Below are positions 24,255 through 33,232 of a DNA stretch of 64,000 nt, in pieces. The stretch is from Micromonospora zingiberis (lineage in GTDB: Bacteria > Actinomycetota > Actinomycetes > Mycobacteriales > Micromonosporaceae), in the NCBI RefSeq assembly GCF_004331455.1, contig NZ_SJJR01000009.1:62001-126000 (forward strand), written 5' to 3'. Position numbers and translations under genes: made by a program. A model generated the notes under the pieces. The model ran no database searches, was not told the origin of the DNA, and saw only the letters and a program-made list of their open reading frames with translations. Every line of letters begins with the position of its first letter. Position 1 is the stretch's first letter.

Positions 24255-25184
24255 TCAGAGCTGGCGCATCACCTCGCTGGCGACCAGGTCCAGGTGGTCC
24301 AGGTCGCTCAGGTCGAGCACCTGGAGGTAGCTGCGCTGGCTGCCGGCGGCGGCGTACCGGCCGATCTTGTCGACGATCTCGGCGGGGGTGCCGGCCAGCC
24401 CGTTCTCGCGCAGCTCGGCGGGCTCCCGGCCGATCGCGGCGGCCCGCCGGGCCACCTCGGCGTCGTCCCGGCCGCAGCAGAGCACCAGCGCGTTGGACCA
24501 GGTCAGTTCGTCCGGTTTCCGCCCGATCTCCTGGCAGGCGGCCCGGACCCGGGCGAACTGGGTGACGGTGTCGGCGACCGAGACGAACGGCAGGTTGAAC
24601 TCGTCGGCGTACCGGGCGGCCAGTTGCGGGGTGCGCTTGGCACCCATGCCGCCGATCAGAATCGGCGGGTGTGGCCGCTGCACCGGCTTGGGCAGTGCCG
24701 GTGAGTCGCTGACCTGGTAGTGGCGGCCGGTGAAGTCGAACGTCCCGCCCGACGGGGTACGCCACAGTCCGGTGATCACCGCGAGCTGCTCGTCGAGCCG
24801 GTCGAACCGCTCCCCCAACGCCGGGAACGGGATTCCGTACGCGCTGTGCTCGGCGTCGTACCAGCCGGTGCCGATGCCCAGCTCGACCCGGCCGCCGCTC
24901 ATCTGGTCGACCTGGGCGACGGTGATCGCGAGCGGCCCGGGGAGCCGGAACGTCGCGGCGGTCATCAGCGTGCCGAGCCGGATGGTCCGGGTGTCACGGG
25001 CCAGCCCGGCCAGGGTCGTCCACGCGTCGGTGGGTCCGGGCTCGCCGCTGACCGACCCCATCTTGAGGTAGTGGTCCGAGCGGAAGAAGGCGGCGAAGCC
25101 GGTCTCCTCGGCGCGGCGGGCCACGGCGAGCAGGTCGTCGTAGCTGGCGCCCTGCTGGGGTTCGGTGAAGATCCGCAGTTCCAT
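24255..25184 (-). CDS. LLM class F420-dependent oxidoreductase
   Basis: 309 residues from ATG 25184. Luciferase-like TIM barrel with MELRIFTEPQQGASYDDLLA at the start, GFAAFFRSDHYLKMG, QMSGGRVELGIGTGWYDAEH and PPILIGGMG, all landmarks of the F420-dependent LLM group (Rv1855c-like). It would transfer hydride to or from deazaflavin F420; the substrate is unknown. An upstream in-frame extension to 25316 has no family support. Confidence 0.9.
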   Translation of the reverse strand: MELRIFTEPQQGASYDDLLAVARRAEETGFAAFFRSDHYLKMGSVSGEPGPTDAWTTLAGLARDTRTIRLGTLMTAATFRLPGPLAITVAQVDQMSGGRVELGIGTGWYDAEHSAYGIPFPALGERFDRLDEQLAVITGLWRTPSGGTFDFTGRHYQVSDSPALPKPVQRPHPPILIGGMGAKRTPQLAARYADEFNLPFVSVADTVTQFARVRAACQEIGRKPDELTWSNALVLCCGRDDAEVARRAAAIGREPAELRENGLAGTPAEIVDKIGRYAAAGSQRSYLQVLDLSDLDHLDLVASEVMRQL

Positions 25185-25267
25185 GGGTCGAGCATAGAAA
25201 GCCGGCGGCGCCGGGTGCGGCGGTCGGGTCTTACCGGGAGGGCGAGCGAGCAAGGTGGACGGAAATC

Positions 25268-25396
25268 TTTGCAGGGTTTTCAGTCGCACGCAAGGGCCGG
25301 CTCGCGGTTGCATCAAGGCGTGAAACAGAGGTTCACAACCATCGACACCCCTGTTACGGTCACGCCATCACCGCAACTTCTTGCATAACTTGCAGG
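25268..25396 (+). promoter_or_regulatory. TTGCA repeats upstream of the second amylase
   Basis: TTTGCAGG at 25268, GTTGCATCAAGG near 25307 and the close pair TTGCATAACTTGCAGG (25381-25396) lie 50-180 bp before the amylase start. The pair has two TTGCA copies 9 bp apart and resembles the patch before the first amylase. This is consistent with maltose/starch control by a MalR-type LacI regulator, which is not in the window. Confidence 0.45.
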
Positions 25397-25448
25397 AATC
25401 CTTCCCGTCACCGCGACTGCACCTGACCGTCCCCAGAGGAGGGCTCCC

Positions 25449-27605
25449 GTGCACATTCCCCGTCCCCGCGCCGCGATTCCCGCGGCCCTCCTGGCCGCGA
25501 CGCTGACCGCGGCCACCCTCACCGCCGTAGCCGGCACCGCCCCCGCCAGCGCCGCCGAGGTACGCGTCAACGGCGACGCGATCGTCCATCTGTTCCAGTG
25601 GCGGTGGGACTCCGTCGCCGACGAGTGCGAGAGCACCCTCGGCCCCAACGGCTGGGGTGGCGTGCAGGTCTCCCCGCCGCAGGAGCACGTGGTGCTGCCC
25701 AGCGCCGAAGGTGCCACCTACCCGTGGTGGCAGGACTACCAGCCGGTGTCGTACCGGCTGGACGCGACCCGGCGCGGCACGAAGGCCGAGTTCGTCGACA
25801 TGGTCGAGCGTTGCCGGGCGCAGGGCGTGAAGATCTACGTGGACATGGTGCTCAATCACATGAGCGGCACCGGCTCGGCCGGCAGCGGCCCGGGCAGCGC
25901 CGGCACGGTCTACAGCAAGTACAGCTACCCGAACCTGTTCAACGACGGCTCCGGCGACAGCTACGGCTACGCCGACTTCGCGCCCTGCTACCGCCGGATC
26001 AGCAACTGGGGCAACAAGCAGGAGGTCCAGGACTGCGAGCTGCTCGACCTGGCCGACCTGAACACCGCCGACCCCGAGGTCCGCCGGAAGATCGCCAAGT
26101 ACATGAACGCGGTGATCGACCTGGGGGTGGCCGGGTTCCGGGTGGACGCGGCCAAGCACGTGCAGGAGGCGCACCTGGCCGACATCATCAGCCGGCTGCG
26201 CGACGTGCCCGGCTTCGGCGGTCGACCGGACCTGTTCCACGAGGTGTACGGCGACGGGACGATCCCCTACACCGCGTACGCCCCCTATGGCGGGGTGACC
26301 AACTTCGACTACCAGCGGGCGGTCTCGTCGGCGTTCCGCGACGGCAACATCGCCCAGTTGGGCAACCTACCCAACTACGGTGGCCTGACCGGGCAGCAGG
26401 CGGTGGTGTTCGTCGACAACCACGACACCCAGCGGGAGAACCCGACGCTGACCTACAAGAGCGGGGCCCGCTACTACCTGGCGGACACGTTCATGATGGC
26501 CCATCCGTACGGTCGGCCCCAGCTGATGTCGAGCTACGCGTTCGGGTCGGTGCACGGGCAGGGCCCGCCCAGCGCTCCCAACGGCACCACCCTGGCCACG
26601 GACTGCGCCAGCAGCGCCTGGATCTGCGAGCACCGCGACCCGGGGGTGGCCGGCATGCCGGGCTTCCGCAACGCGGTCGCCGGCACCGGCATCGGGTCGG
26701 TGGTCACCGACGGCAACGGCCGGCTGGCCTTCGCCCGGGGCAGCCGGGGGTACGCCGCCTTCAACGCCACCGGCAGCACGTGGAGCCGCAGCTTCAGCAC
26801 CCCGCTGCCGGACGGCCGGTACTGCAACGTGGGCCGGGGTGCGTACGACCGTGGCACCGGGGCCTGCCCGGGCGGCGCGGTGAGCGTCACCGGCGGTGCC
26901 TTCACCGCCGCCATCGCCCCCGACCAGGCGGTCGCCCTGCACGTCGAGGCCCGCCTGGACGGCGCCACCCCGACCCCGACGGCGACCCCGACCGGTACGC
27001 CGACGCCGAGCCCCAGCCCGTCCCACCCGGCCGGGTCCACCCGGTTCACCGCCACCGTCACCACCAACCCCGGACAGGAGGTGTACGTCGTCGGGTCGAT
27101 CCCACAGCTCGGTTCCTGGAACCCGGCGAGCGGGGTGAAGTTGTCCACCACGTCGGGCAGCTATCCGACGTGGACCGGGGCGGTCGACATCCCGGCCGGT
27201 ACCGCGTTCGAGTGGAAGCTGGTCAAGGTCGGCAACGGTGGGGTGCAGTGGGAGAACGACCCGAACCGCACCGGCACCGGCGCGACGGCGTTCACCGCGA
27301 CCTGGAACCAACCGGCCAGCAACGCGGTGGTCTCCGTCCAGGCCACCGCCACCACGGTGTACGGCCAGCACGTCTACGTCGTCGGTGACCTGCCCGCCCT
27401 CGGTGGCTGGGATCCGGCCAAGGGGGTACGGCTCTCGCCCACCGGCTACCCGGTCTGGACCGGCCAGCTGAACCTGCCCGCCGGCACCACCTTCGTCTAC
27501 AAGTACGTCAAGCGCACCGACTCGGGCCAGGTGGTCTGGGAGTCCGGCGCGAACCGTACCGCCACCGTGTCCGGGTCGCTGACCCTGACCGACACCTGGC
27601 GCTGA
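25449..27605 (+). CDS. Secreted alpha-amylase (GH13) with two C-terminal CBM20 starch-binding domains
   Basis: 718 residues, GTG 25449 preceded by GAGGAGGG. Signal peptide RAAIPAALLAATLTAATLTA with cleavage near ASAAEV. Catalytic landmarks: DMVLNHMSG, GVAGFRVDAAKHV (Asp nucleophile), LFHEVYGDG (Glu) and FVDNHDTQR (Asp). Domain C ends near residue 500, then a Pro/Thr linker (TPTPTATPTGTPTPSP) and two CBM20 copies, each with YVVG(S/D)(I/L)P.LG.W and a FEWK/FVYKYVK strand. CBM20 binds raw starch granules. Compared with the amylase at 12151 it has the same catalytic core plus the binding module, so the pair covers soluble and granular starch. Confidence 0.96.
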   Translation: MHIPRPRAAIPAALLAATLTAATLTAVAGTAPASAAEVRVNGDAIVHLFQWRWDSVADECESTLGPNGWGGVQVSPPQEHVVLPSAEGATYPWWQDYQPVSYRLDATRRGTKAEFVDMVERCRAQGVKIYVDMVLNHMSGTGSAGSGPGSAGTVYSKYSYPNLFNDGSGDSYGYADFAPCYRRISNWGNKQEVQDCELLDLADLNTADPEVRRKIAKYMNAVIDLGVAGFRVDAAKHVQEAHLADIISRLRDVPGFGGRPDLFHEVYGDGTIPYTAYAPYGGVTNFDYQRAVSSAFRDGNIAQLGNLPNYGGLTGQQAVVFVDNHDTQRENPTLTYKSGARYYLADTFMMAHPYGRPQLMSSYAFGSVHGQGPPSAPNGTTLATDCASSAWICEHRDPGVAGMPGFRNAVAGTGIGSVVTDGNGRLAFARGSRGYAAFNATGSTWSRSFSTPLPDGRYCNVGRGAYDRGTGACPGGAVSVTGGAFTAAIAPDQAVALHVEARLDGATPTPTATPTGTPTPSPSPSHPAGSTRFTATVTTNPGQEVYVVGSIPQLGSWNPASGVKLSTTSGSYPTWTGAVDIPAGTAFEWKLVKVGNGGVQWENDPNRTGTGATAFTATWNQPASNAVVSVQATATTVYGQHVYVVGDLPALGGWDPAKGVRLSPTGYPVWTGQLNLPAGTTFVYKYVKRTDSGQVVWESGANRTATVSGSLTLTDTWR

Positions 27606-27627
27606 CCGCACCACCGTGCGGCCCCTC

Positions 27628-27715
27628 CCGCCACCCCAGGGCGGGGAGATCTTGGTACGAGTGCGCCCCTCAAGGGGCAGATTCGTACCAAGATCTTCCC
27701 CGCCCTGGGTGGCGG
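27628..27715. terminator. Very long compound stem-loop after the amylase gene
   Basis: Arms of 33 nt (27628-27660 and 27683-27715) pair with only single-base bulges: CCGCCACCCCAGGG..GATCTTGGTACGA against its complement. The 22-nt loop itself contains GCCCCT/AGGGGC pairing. It starts 23 bp after the stop codon and lies between convergent genes. Confidence 0.8.
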
Positions 27716-27860
27716 GCTGGCTATCAGGACGTGTCGGCCTATTGCCGGTCGCTCTTGCTCGGCACTTCGGGTGCTGGCGCCTCTCGGAGGAAGCGCTGAT
27801 GGTGGCCGCTGGGTCAGCGGCCACCATCAGCTCAGGGGCGGGTGGTTTGCTGCGCTTCGG

Positions 27861-28058
27861 TTACGGGGTGGGGGTACGCAGGCTGGTGGTGAAGGTGGCC
27901 CAGGACGTGGGCGAGAAGGTCAGCACTGGGCCGCTGGGGTCCTTGCTGTCGCGGACGCCCACGGCGCCCCCGAGCAGCACCTCGGCGACCTCCACGCAGG
28001 CTCCCTGGTTGCCGCTGCGGCTGCTCTTGCGCCACTGGACAGTCGTCGTGTCAGCCAC
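27861..28058 (-). CDS. DUF397 domain small protein
   Basis: 65 residues, GTG 28058 overlapping the regulator stop codon (GTGGCTGA). VQWRKSSRSGNQGACVEVAE and VRDSKDPSGPVLTFSP are the defining DUF397 blocks. In Streptomyces such proteins pair with an XRE-DUF5753 regulator in modules related to whiJ/abaA/bldB that affect development and antibiotic production; this pair has that arrangement. The biochemical role is not known. Confidence 0.93.
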   Translation of the reverse strand: MADTTTVQWRKSSRSGNQGACVEVAEVLLGGAVGVRDSKDPSGPVLTFSPTSWATFTTSLRTPTP

Positions 28059-28950
28059 GGGTGAATGCCTCCATCGTTGCGGTGATCAACGTCCTCGACG
28101 ACTTCTCGTCGAGTGCTCGTGAGGTCACGTCGTCCCACGCGAGTCTGTACGCCGCGACCTCGGTTGCCTTGTCGAGGTAGAGCGCACCGGTGAGGCTGTC
28201 GACGTAGACCAGCGGTGGCTCTAGGGGTTCCGAAGTACCAGGCACATCTGGGAACTCCAAGATGAAGAACGCGGACGTCATGCCACCATGCGCACCGGCC
28301 TCGAAGGGGAGGATCCTGATCGTCACGCTGGGCGACCTGCCGACGTCCAGCAGGTGTTGGAGCTGGGCGGCCATGACCTCCGGTCCACCGACGGCTCGTC
28401 GGATAGCCCCCTCACCTAACACGACCGCGAGGTGCGGCGGTCGCGGGTTGGCGAGCAGTCTTTGACGCTCCATCCGAAAATCGACCTGCCGCTTTACGTC
28501 CTCGGCACCGATGAGGCCCTTCGGTACGCCCGTCACAGCCGTCGCGTATTCACGGGTCTGAAGGAGTCCTGGTACCGCTTCAGGGCCATACTCCCGAATC
28601 CGCTCGGCACTGCTTTCCAGCCTGACGAACAGACCGAACCAGCTCGGTAGGCGGGTGTTGGTGTAGTCGTGCCACCAGGCGCTCGCGCCCTTGGTGCGGG
28701 TTTCACCCCCGAGGGCAAGCAGCTCGGCGCGGTCTTCGGCGCTGGCCTCGTACAGCTCGCACATCGCCTTGATCTCGATGTCGCGGAACTTGACGCGGGG
28801 GTCGCCGGCTTCGATGCGATGGATGGTTGCGGGGCTGCGCTGGAGAAGCGTGGCGGCCTTCTCCTGACTCATCCCTGTCTCTCTACGAAGGGCTGCCAGC
28901 TTGCGGCCGATCCTTCGCCTCAACAGGGCCGATCCGTCCGTGTCGGACAC
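28051..28950 (-). CDS. XRE-family regulator with DUF5753 domain
   Basis: 299 residues from GTG 28950, selected because AGGAGG lies four bases upstream; the longer frame to 29019 encodes an unlikely hydrophobic start. Residues ~8-65 hold an XRE helix-turn-helix (GMSQEKAATLLQRSPATIHR). The rest is DUF5753: YEPEAVPGLLQT-like REYGPEAVPGLLQTREYA, then RMERQRLL and the C-terminal TLITATMEAFTRG. It probably binds its own promoter with the downstream DUF397 protein as partner or antagonist. Confidence 0.93.
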   Translation of the reverse strand: MSDTDGSALLRRRIGRKLAALRRETGMSQEKAATLLQRSPATIHRIEAGDPRVKFRDIEIKAMCELYEASAEDRAELLALGGETRTKGASAWWHDYTNTRLPSWFGLFVRLESSAERIREYGPEAVPGLLQTREYATAVTGVPKGLIGAEDVKRQVDFRMERQRLLANPRPPHLAVVLGEGAIRRAVGGPEVMAAQLQHLLDVGRSPSVTIRILPFEAGAHGGMTSAFFILEFPDVPGTSEPLEPPLVYVDSLTGALYLDKATEVAAYRLAWDDVTSRALDEKSSRTLITATMEAFTRG

Positions 28951-29440
28951 GGAGCCTCCTATCACCACTTTGCCAAACAGCAGCATACAAACGATGGGCC
29001 ACTTGATCACGTTCTGCAAATTGCTGCCCTGACCAGGGCTAACGTCTCGTGGACTGCGCTAATGTGCAACCCCCTTCATGATTTCAATTGACGTGCTGCA
29101 TTGCATTCTGCCTGACCGCAGCCAGACGATGACTCTCAGCAGGTTGTCGCCCAACCCATGCGGCAGCAGCAATCTCGTCCTCGCCGACCCGGCAAACATC
29201 CACTGAGGACAGACACGCACCGCCCTGGAGTCCACAGGCTTCACGAGCCGGGTGCGGGGTCCGCACCGCTTCCCCGATCGGAGCGGTCCCCGCACCCCAG
29301 CCGGGGTGCGCGGTCGGCGCCAGGGAAGGCCCGGCCGCGCATCTCTCGCAGAAGGGTGACGACAGTGCGCGTCAAGTCGTTCGTACCGGGACCGGTCGGG
29401 GTGACGGCCGGAGGTCGGGGCCAGCGTGAGGGGTGGGGCT
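28951..29440. other. Intergenic between divergent regulator pair and GPP34 cluster
   Basis: 490 bp with the regulator promoter on the left. A short frame from GTG 29365 (31 codons, VRVKSFVPGPVGV) precedes the next cluster and could be a leader peptide, but there is no support beyond position. No RNA gene is seen. Confidence 0.4.
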
Positions 29441-29707
29441 GTGGCTCAGTCGGTACCTGAGGTCGCGGCGGGGACGCTGCTGCGGCTCGACCCGGGTGAC
29501 TGGTCGTACGGGCGGGATCTCACGCCTGGCACGCCCATCGCCGTCACCGTGACGAGCGTTCGGGACCTGCCGAATCGGGCTGAGGAGTGGGTGTGGGTGC
29601 TCGGTCACCGGCCTGAGTGCGCCTACCCGCATGTCGAGCGGCATCCCCCGTGCATGGAGGTACGGGTGGCGGTGGCGGCGCTGCGGGGTCGGGAGCGGGC
29701 GTCGTGA
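29441..29707 (+). CDS. Small hypothetical protein, first of a coupled three-gene cluster
   Basis: 88 residues from GTG 29441 (GTG 29426 is the in-frame alternative). The sequence begins AQSVPEVAAGTLLRLDPGDW and ends PHVERHPPCMEVRVAVAALR, a compact beta-rich protein. I recognise the style of small actinomycete proteins found next to XRE/DUF397 loci but no named domain. The stop overlaps the next start (GTGA). Confidence 0.65.
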   Translation: MAQSVPEVAAGTLLRLDPGDWSYGRDLTPGTPIAVTVTSVRDLPNRAEEWVWVLGHRPECAYPHVERHPPCMEVRVAVAALRGRERAS

Positions 29708-29931
29708 CCGGCACCGAGGAGAGCGACCGGGCCGTGGATCGGTTCGAGTCCGCTCGGAACAGCGTGCTCCAGCACCGCGACGGCGGGACCTGCTTCGACT
29801 GTGGCGCGGGCGGGTGCGGGCAGTACGCCTGGGCGGTCGGGGAGTTGGGCCGCCACCGGGGCGGCAGGGAGCTTCTGCGCCGGCTCGGGTTTCCGGTTGA
29901 CGGTTCGAGCGAGGAAGGCCAGCCTCGGTGA
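29704..29931 (+). CDS. Small Cys-containing hypothetical protein
   Basis: 75 residues, GTG 29704. The block GGTCFDCGAGGCGQYAW has three cysteines (CX2CX4C) that could bind a metal such as zinc; no fourth ligand is obvious. It starts on the stop of the preceding gene and its stop overlaps the GPP34 start (GTGA), so the three are translationally coupled. Confidence 0.6.
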   Translation: MTGTEESDRAVDRFESARNSVLQHRDGGTCFDCGAGGCGQYAWAVGELGRHRGGRELLRRLGFPVDGSSEEGQPR

Positions 29932-30662
29932 ACACCACACCCCACGGTGGCGAGTACGTCCCACACCTGCGTGAGCACCCGGCACCGAGCCGGCCGGTAC
30001 GGGCCGTCGGCAGCGCCGCCGCGCAGACCACCATTCGCCTTGCCGACGAGTTCTTCTACCTGGCGCACGACGACCAGACCGGCCGCCCGCGTCTGTTCGA
30101 GTTCGCCACGGCACACGGTTTGGCCGCCGCGCTGCTGGTCGAGCTGTACCAGGAAGGCCGGATCACCTTCGAGGGACGGCACCTGTGGGTGACCAACGCC
30201 TTGCCGCCGAAGGACTGGCTGCAACACCTCGTGCTCGACCGCCTCGCAGCGGAGCCGCGTCACACCGCGACCCGGACGTGGTTGGCGTTTCTCGGCACGA
30301 CCGCCTACGAGCAGGTGGCGACCCGGATGTGGCAGCTCGGACTGCTCCGGCCGGAGCAGGTCGGCCGGCTGTGGCGGCAACGCGTCGTCTACGTGCCGAC
30401 GGACATGAACACCGCCGCCTGGTCGTGGGCCCGTCTCTCCTTCCAACTCCGCAACTACCAGCCACTCAACGCCTTTGACGTGGCGTTGGCCGGGCTGGCG
30501 TCGCACACCGGACTCGATCCGGTGCTGCTCGACGGCACGCCCCTCGCGATCCGCGCGTCTCTGCGGCAACAGGTCGAGAGGGCCCACCCGCCGCTGCGTG
30601 ATCTGCTCGCGGATCTCGGTGCCGTGGTCGGTGGTGCCGTGCTGAGCCACCGCACCACCTGA
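29928..30662 (+). CDS. GPP34 (GOLPH3/VPS74) family protein
   Basis: 244 residues. The N-terminal IRLADEFFYLAHDDQTGRPR is the GPP34 hallmark, followed by the all-helical core (AALLVELYQEGRITFEG, WLQHLVLDRL). In eukaryotes GOLPH3 binds PI4P at the Golgi; actinobacterial versions are of unknown function and often sit near regulatory or secondary-metabolism genes. No signal peptide. Coupled to two small genes upstream. Confidence 0.88.
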   Translation: MNTTPHGGEYVPHLREHPAPSRPVRAVGSAAAQTTIRLADEFFYLAHDDQTGRPRLFEFATAHGLAAALLVELYQEGRITFEGRHLWVTNALPPKDWLQHLVLDRLAAEPRHTATRTWLAFLGTTAYEQVATRMWQLGLLRPEQVGRLWRQRVVYVPTDMNTAAWSWARLSFQLRNYQPLNAFDVALAGLASHTGLDPVLLDGTPLAIRASLRQQVERAHPPLRDLLADLGAVVGGAVLSHRTT

Positions 30663-30763
30663 GTACCGCTCTCCCCCACCACCACCGCACCCATCACCCG
30701 CTGACCCGGCGTCGCCGCGTCGGGCCGTCACCAACCCCATTCACCTTCGCGGAAAGAGAACTG

Positions 30764-32257
30764 ATGTCCCACACCAGACCTGACACCGTGTCCGCTGTCC
30801 TCGCACGGGGACGGCTCGGTATCCCGTCGGTGGTGTTCTTCGTCATCGCCGCCGCCGCACCCCTCACCGTCGTCGCGGGCGGTGCGACCACCGGGTACGC
30901 GGTCACCGGCGTCACCGGCATCCCCGTGTCCTACCTGGTCGTCGCGGCCGTGCTCGCCCTGTTCGCGGTCGGGTACGTGGCCATGTCCCGCCGCATCGTC
31001 AACGCGGGTGCCTTCTATACCTACGTCACCCGGGGCTTGGGCCGCCCGGCCGGTGTCGGCGCCGCCATGATCGCGCTGCTCGCCTACAACGCGATGCAGA
31101 TCGGCCTGTACGGCGGGGCCGGCGCGGTCACCGCGCAGTTCCTCAACGACCGCTACGGCTGGCAGCTCACCTGGTGGGTGTGTGCCCTCGCCGTGTGGGC
31201 CATCGTCGCGGTCCTCGGGGTCGCGCGGATCGACCTCAACGGGCGGGTCCTCGCCGTCGTCCTCGTCGCGGAATGTGTCGTCGCGTTGACGTTCGACGCC
31301 ATCATGGTCACCCACCCCGCCGACGGGACGGTCAGTTTCGACACCCTCGCCCCGTCGCATGTGTTCGCCGCCGGGATCGGCGCGGCGCTGGTCACCGCCA
31401 TCACGGGTTTCGTGGGCTTCGAGGGCACGGTGGTGTTCAGCGAGGAGACGAAGGACCCCCGGCGGACGATCGCCCGCGCCACCTACATCGCGGTCGCCGT
31501 GACCGGTGTGTTGTACGGCCTGTCCGCGTGGGCGATGTCCGTGGCCACCGGCCCCGACCACATCGTCGAAGCCGCCCGTACCGACGGCACGGATCTGATC
31601 TTCAACCTCGTGTCGCCGTACCTGAGCCAGAGCGTCATCACCGTCGCCCGGATCCTGTTCATCACCAGCCTGTTCGCCGCCCTGCTCTCCTTCCACCACA
31701 CCGTCGCCCGGTACCTGTTCGCCCTCGGCCGCGAGCGGGTGCTGCCGGCGGTGTTCGGTCGGACCAGCAGGCGTACCGGAGCGCCGAAGGTCGGCTCCCT
31801 CGTGCAGAGCGGGCTCGCCCTCAGCGTGCTGGCCGGCTACGCACTCGCCGGGGCGGACCCGATCGTGCACCTGTTCTTCTGGATCACCGTCACCGGCGGC
31901 CTCGGCGTACTCATCCTGATGACCATCACCTCCGCCGCCGTCATCGGCTACTTCGCCCGCATCGGCCACACCGAAGGAACCTGGCGGACGCTGATCGCAC
32001 CCGGAGCCGCCACCATCGCACTCGCCGGGATCCTCACCGCCACCCTGCGCGAATTCGCCACCCTCCTCGGCATCGCACCCGACTCACCACTGCGCTGGAC
32101 GTTCCCCACCGCCTACGCCGCCGCCGCACTCCTCGGCATCACCTGGGCACTGCTCCTACGCACCACCCACCCCGACGCCTACGCCGCAATCGGCCTCGGC
32201 GCCCACAGCGACACCGGACCACTACGCACCCCCGACACCGCCCGCCAACCCACCTGA
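30764..32257 (+). CDS. APC-superfamily amino acid/amine permease
   Basis: 497 residues, ATG 30764 after AGAGAAC. About 12-13 hydrophobic helices. VVFFVIAAAAPLTVVAGGAT is the first helix with the APC glycine-rich break, and GFVGFEGTVVFSEETKDPRR is the conserved helix 6/loop block. It would import amino acids or amines by proton symport or exchange; the substrate is not predictable. It is followed 14 bp later by a GNAT gene, so the two are likely one operon. Confidence 0.9.
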   Translation: MSHTRPDTVSAVLARGRLGIPSVVFFVIAAAAPLTVVAGGATTGYAVTGVTGIPVSYLVVAAVLALFAVGYVAMSRRIVNAGAFYTYVTRGLGRPAGVGAAMIALLAYNAMQIGLYGGAGAVTAQFLNDRYGWQLTWWVCALAVWAIVAVLGVARIDLNGRVLAVVLVAECVVALTFDAIMVTHPADGTVSFDTLAPSHVFAAGIGAALVTAITGFVGFEGTVVFSEETKDPRRTIARATYIAVAVTGVLYGLSAWAMSVATGPDHIVEAARTDGTDLIFNLVSPYLSQSVITVARILFITSLFAALLSFHHTVARYLFALGRERVLPAVFGRTSRRTGAPKVGSLVQSGLALSVLAGYALAGADPIVHLFFWITVTGGLGVLILMTITSAAVIGYFARIGHTEGTWRTLIAPGAATIALAGILTATLREFATLLGIAPDSPLRWTFPTAYAAAALLGITWALLLRTTHPDAYAAIGLGAHSDTGPLRTPDTARQPT

Positions 32258-32271
32258 CCAGGAGCTAAGCC

Positions 32272-32925
32272 GTGACCCTCACCAACAACCCAGTCGTCCG
32301 CCCCGCCACCGAAACCGACGCCGGACCGCTGATCGGCGTCCTCGCCGAAGCGTTCCACGAAGGCCCCCTCGCCGACTGGCTCATCCCCGACCCGACCGAC
32401 CGGCGCACCGTCTACTACCGCTACTTCCGCGACGCGCTCCACCACGGCCTAGAACACGGACAGGTCCACACCACCGCCGACCAGACAGCCGTGGCCATCT
32501 GGTACCCCCGACTCGAACCCACCCCCACCGACACCCGGGAACGGCTGGAGGCACTGGAACGCATCGCGGGCCCGCACGCCCCGAAGTTCCTGCTGCTGGA
32601 GGAGATGCTCGACGCCTTCCACCCCGACGACCCACACCACTACCTCGCCTACCTCGCCGTCGACCCCACCCGCCAAAACCGAGGCATCGGCGCCGCGCTA
32701 CTCGCCCACCACCACCGCCGACTCGACCAACTCGGCCTGCCCGCGTACCTCGAAGCCAGCAACCTGCACAACCGGCGGCTCTACCTCCGCCTCGGCTACA
32801 CCGCCGGCCCCACGATCGCGCTACCCACCCAGGGCCCGGTCATCTGGCGGATGTGGCGCGGCACCCCCACCAACCGAGGCCGGAGCCCGTTCCCACGCAC
32901 CACGCCACGCCGGCGATCACTGTGA
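32272..32925 (+). CDS. GNAT family N-acetyltransferase
   Basis: 217 residues, GTG 32272 with AGGAG seven to eight bases upstream. VRPATETDAGPLIGVLAEAF starts the fold; YLAYLAVDPTRQNRGIGAALL contains the acetyl-CoA pyrophosphate loop (Q/RxxGxG/A), followed by YLEASNLHNRRLYLRLGY. It acetylates a primary amine. Being paired with an amine/amino-acid permease suggests that the imported compound or a toxin is its substrate; that is inference. Confidence 0.9.
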   Translation: MTLTNNPVVRPATETDAGPLIGVLAEAFHEGPLADWLIPDPTDRRTVYYRYFRDALHHGLEHGQVHTTADQTAVAIWYPRLEPTPTDTRERLEALERIAGPHAPKFLLLEEMLDAFHPDDPHHYLAYLAVDPTRQNRGIGAALLAHHHRRLDQLGLPAYLEASNLHNRRLYLRLGYTAGPTIALPTQGPVIWRMWRGTPTNRGRSPFPRTTPRRRSL

Positions 32926-33232
32926 CCGCCTCGACCGTGACCACGCCACCCACCCGACCCGCGCAGGCCAGCGGCGCACACACCACTGGCGGCCGGCCAC
33001 CGCGATCCGTTGACGCCCTCAGCTCGACAGGGCTATACCTAACCTGGCGGCCTCCGGGCCACCACCGCGCAGGGCATCGCCGCTGAAATTCCGGTCAGGT
33101 GATTGACCTTCCGACCGGCCGGCGCGTCCGCCGGACCGGTGGACGGTGACACCGTCGCGCTGGTCCGGCAGGAGCGACGGTGCGAGGGCGCCGACGAGGA
33201 CTGCCGCGACTGACGACGCTGGATCAGCACGG
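32926..33232. other. Intergenic between convergent genes
   Basis: 307 bp with no supported gene. A GC-rich inverted stretch around 33110-33145 (GACCGGCCGGCGCG against CGCCGGACCGGT) could terminate transcription from either side. Confidence 0.4.

Noticed and set aside
30728..31969. 413-codon minus-strand frame opposite the APC permease
   Set aside because: Asp/Gly/His-rich shadow of a membrane protein, with no ribosome-binding site.
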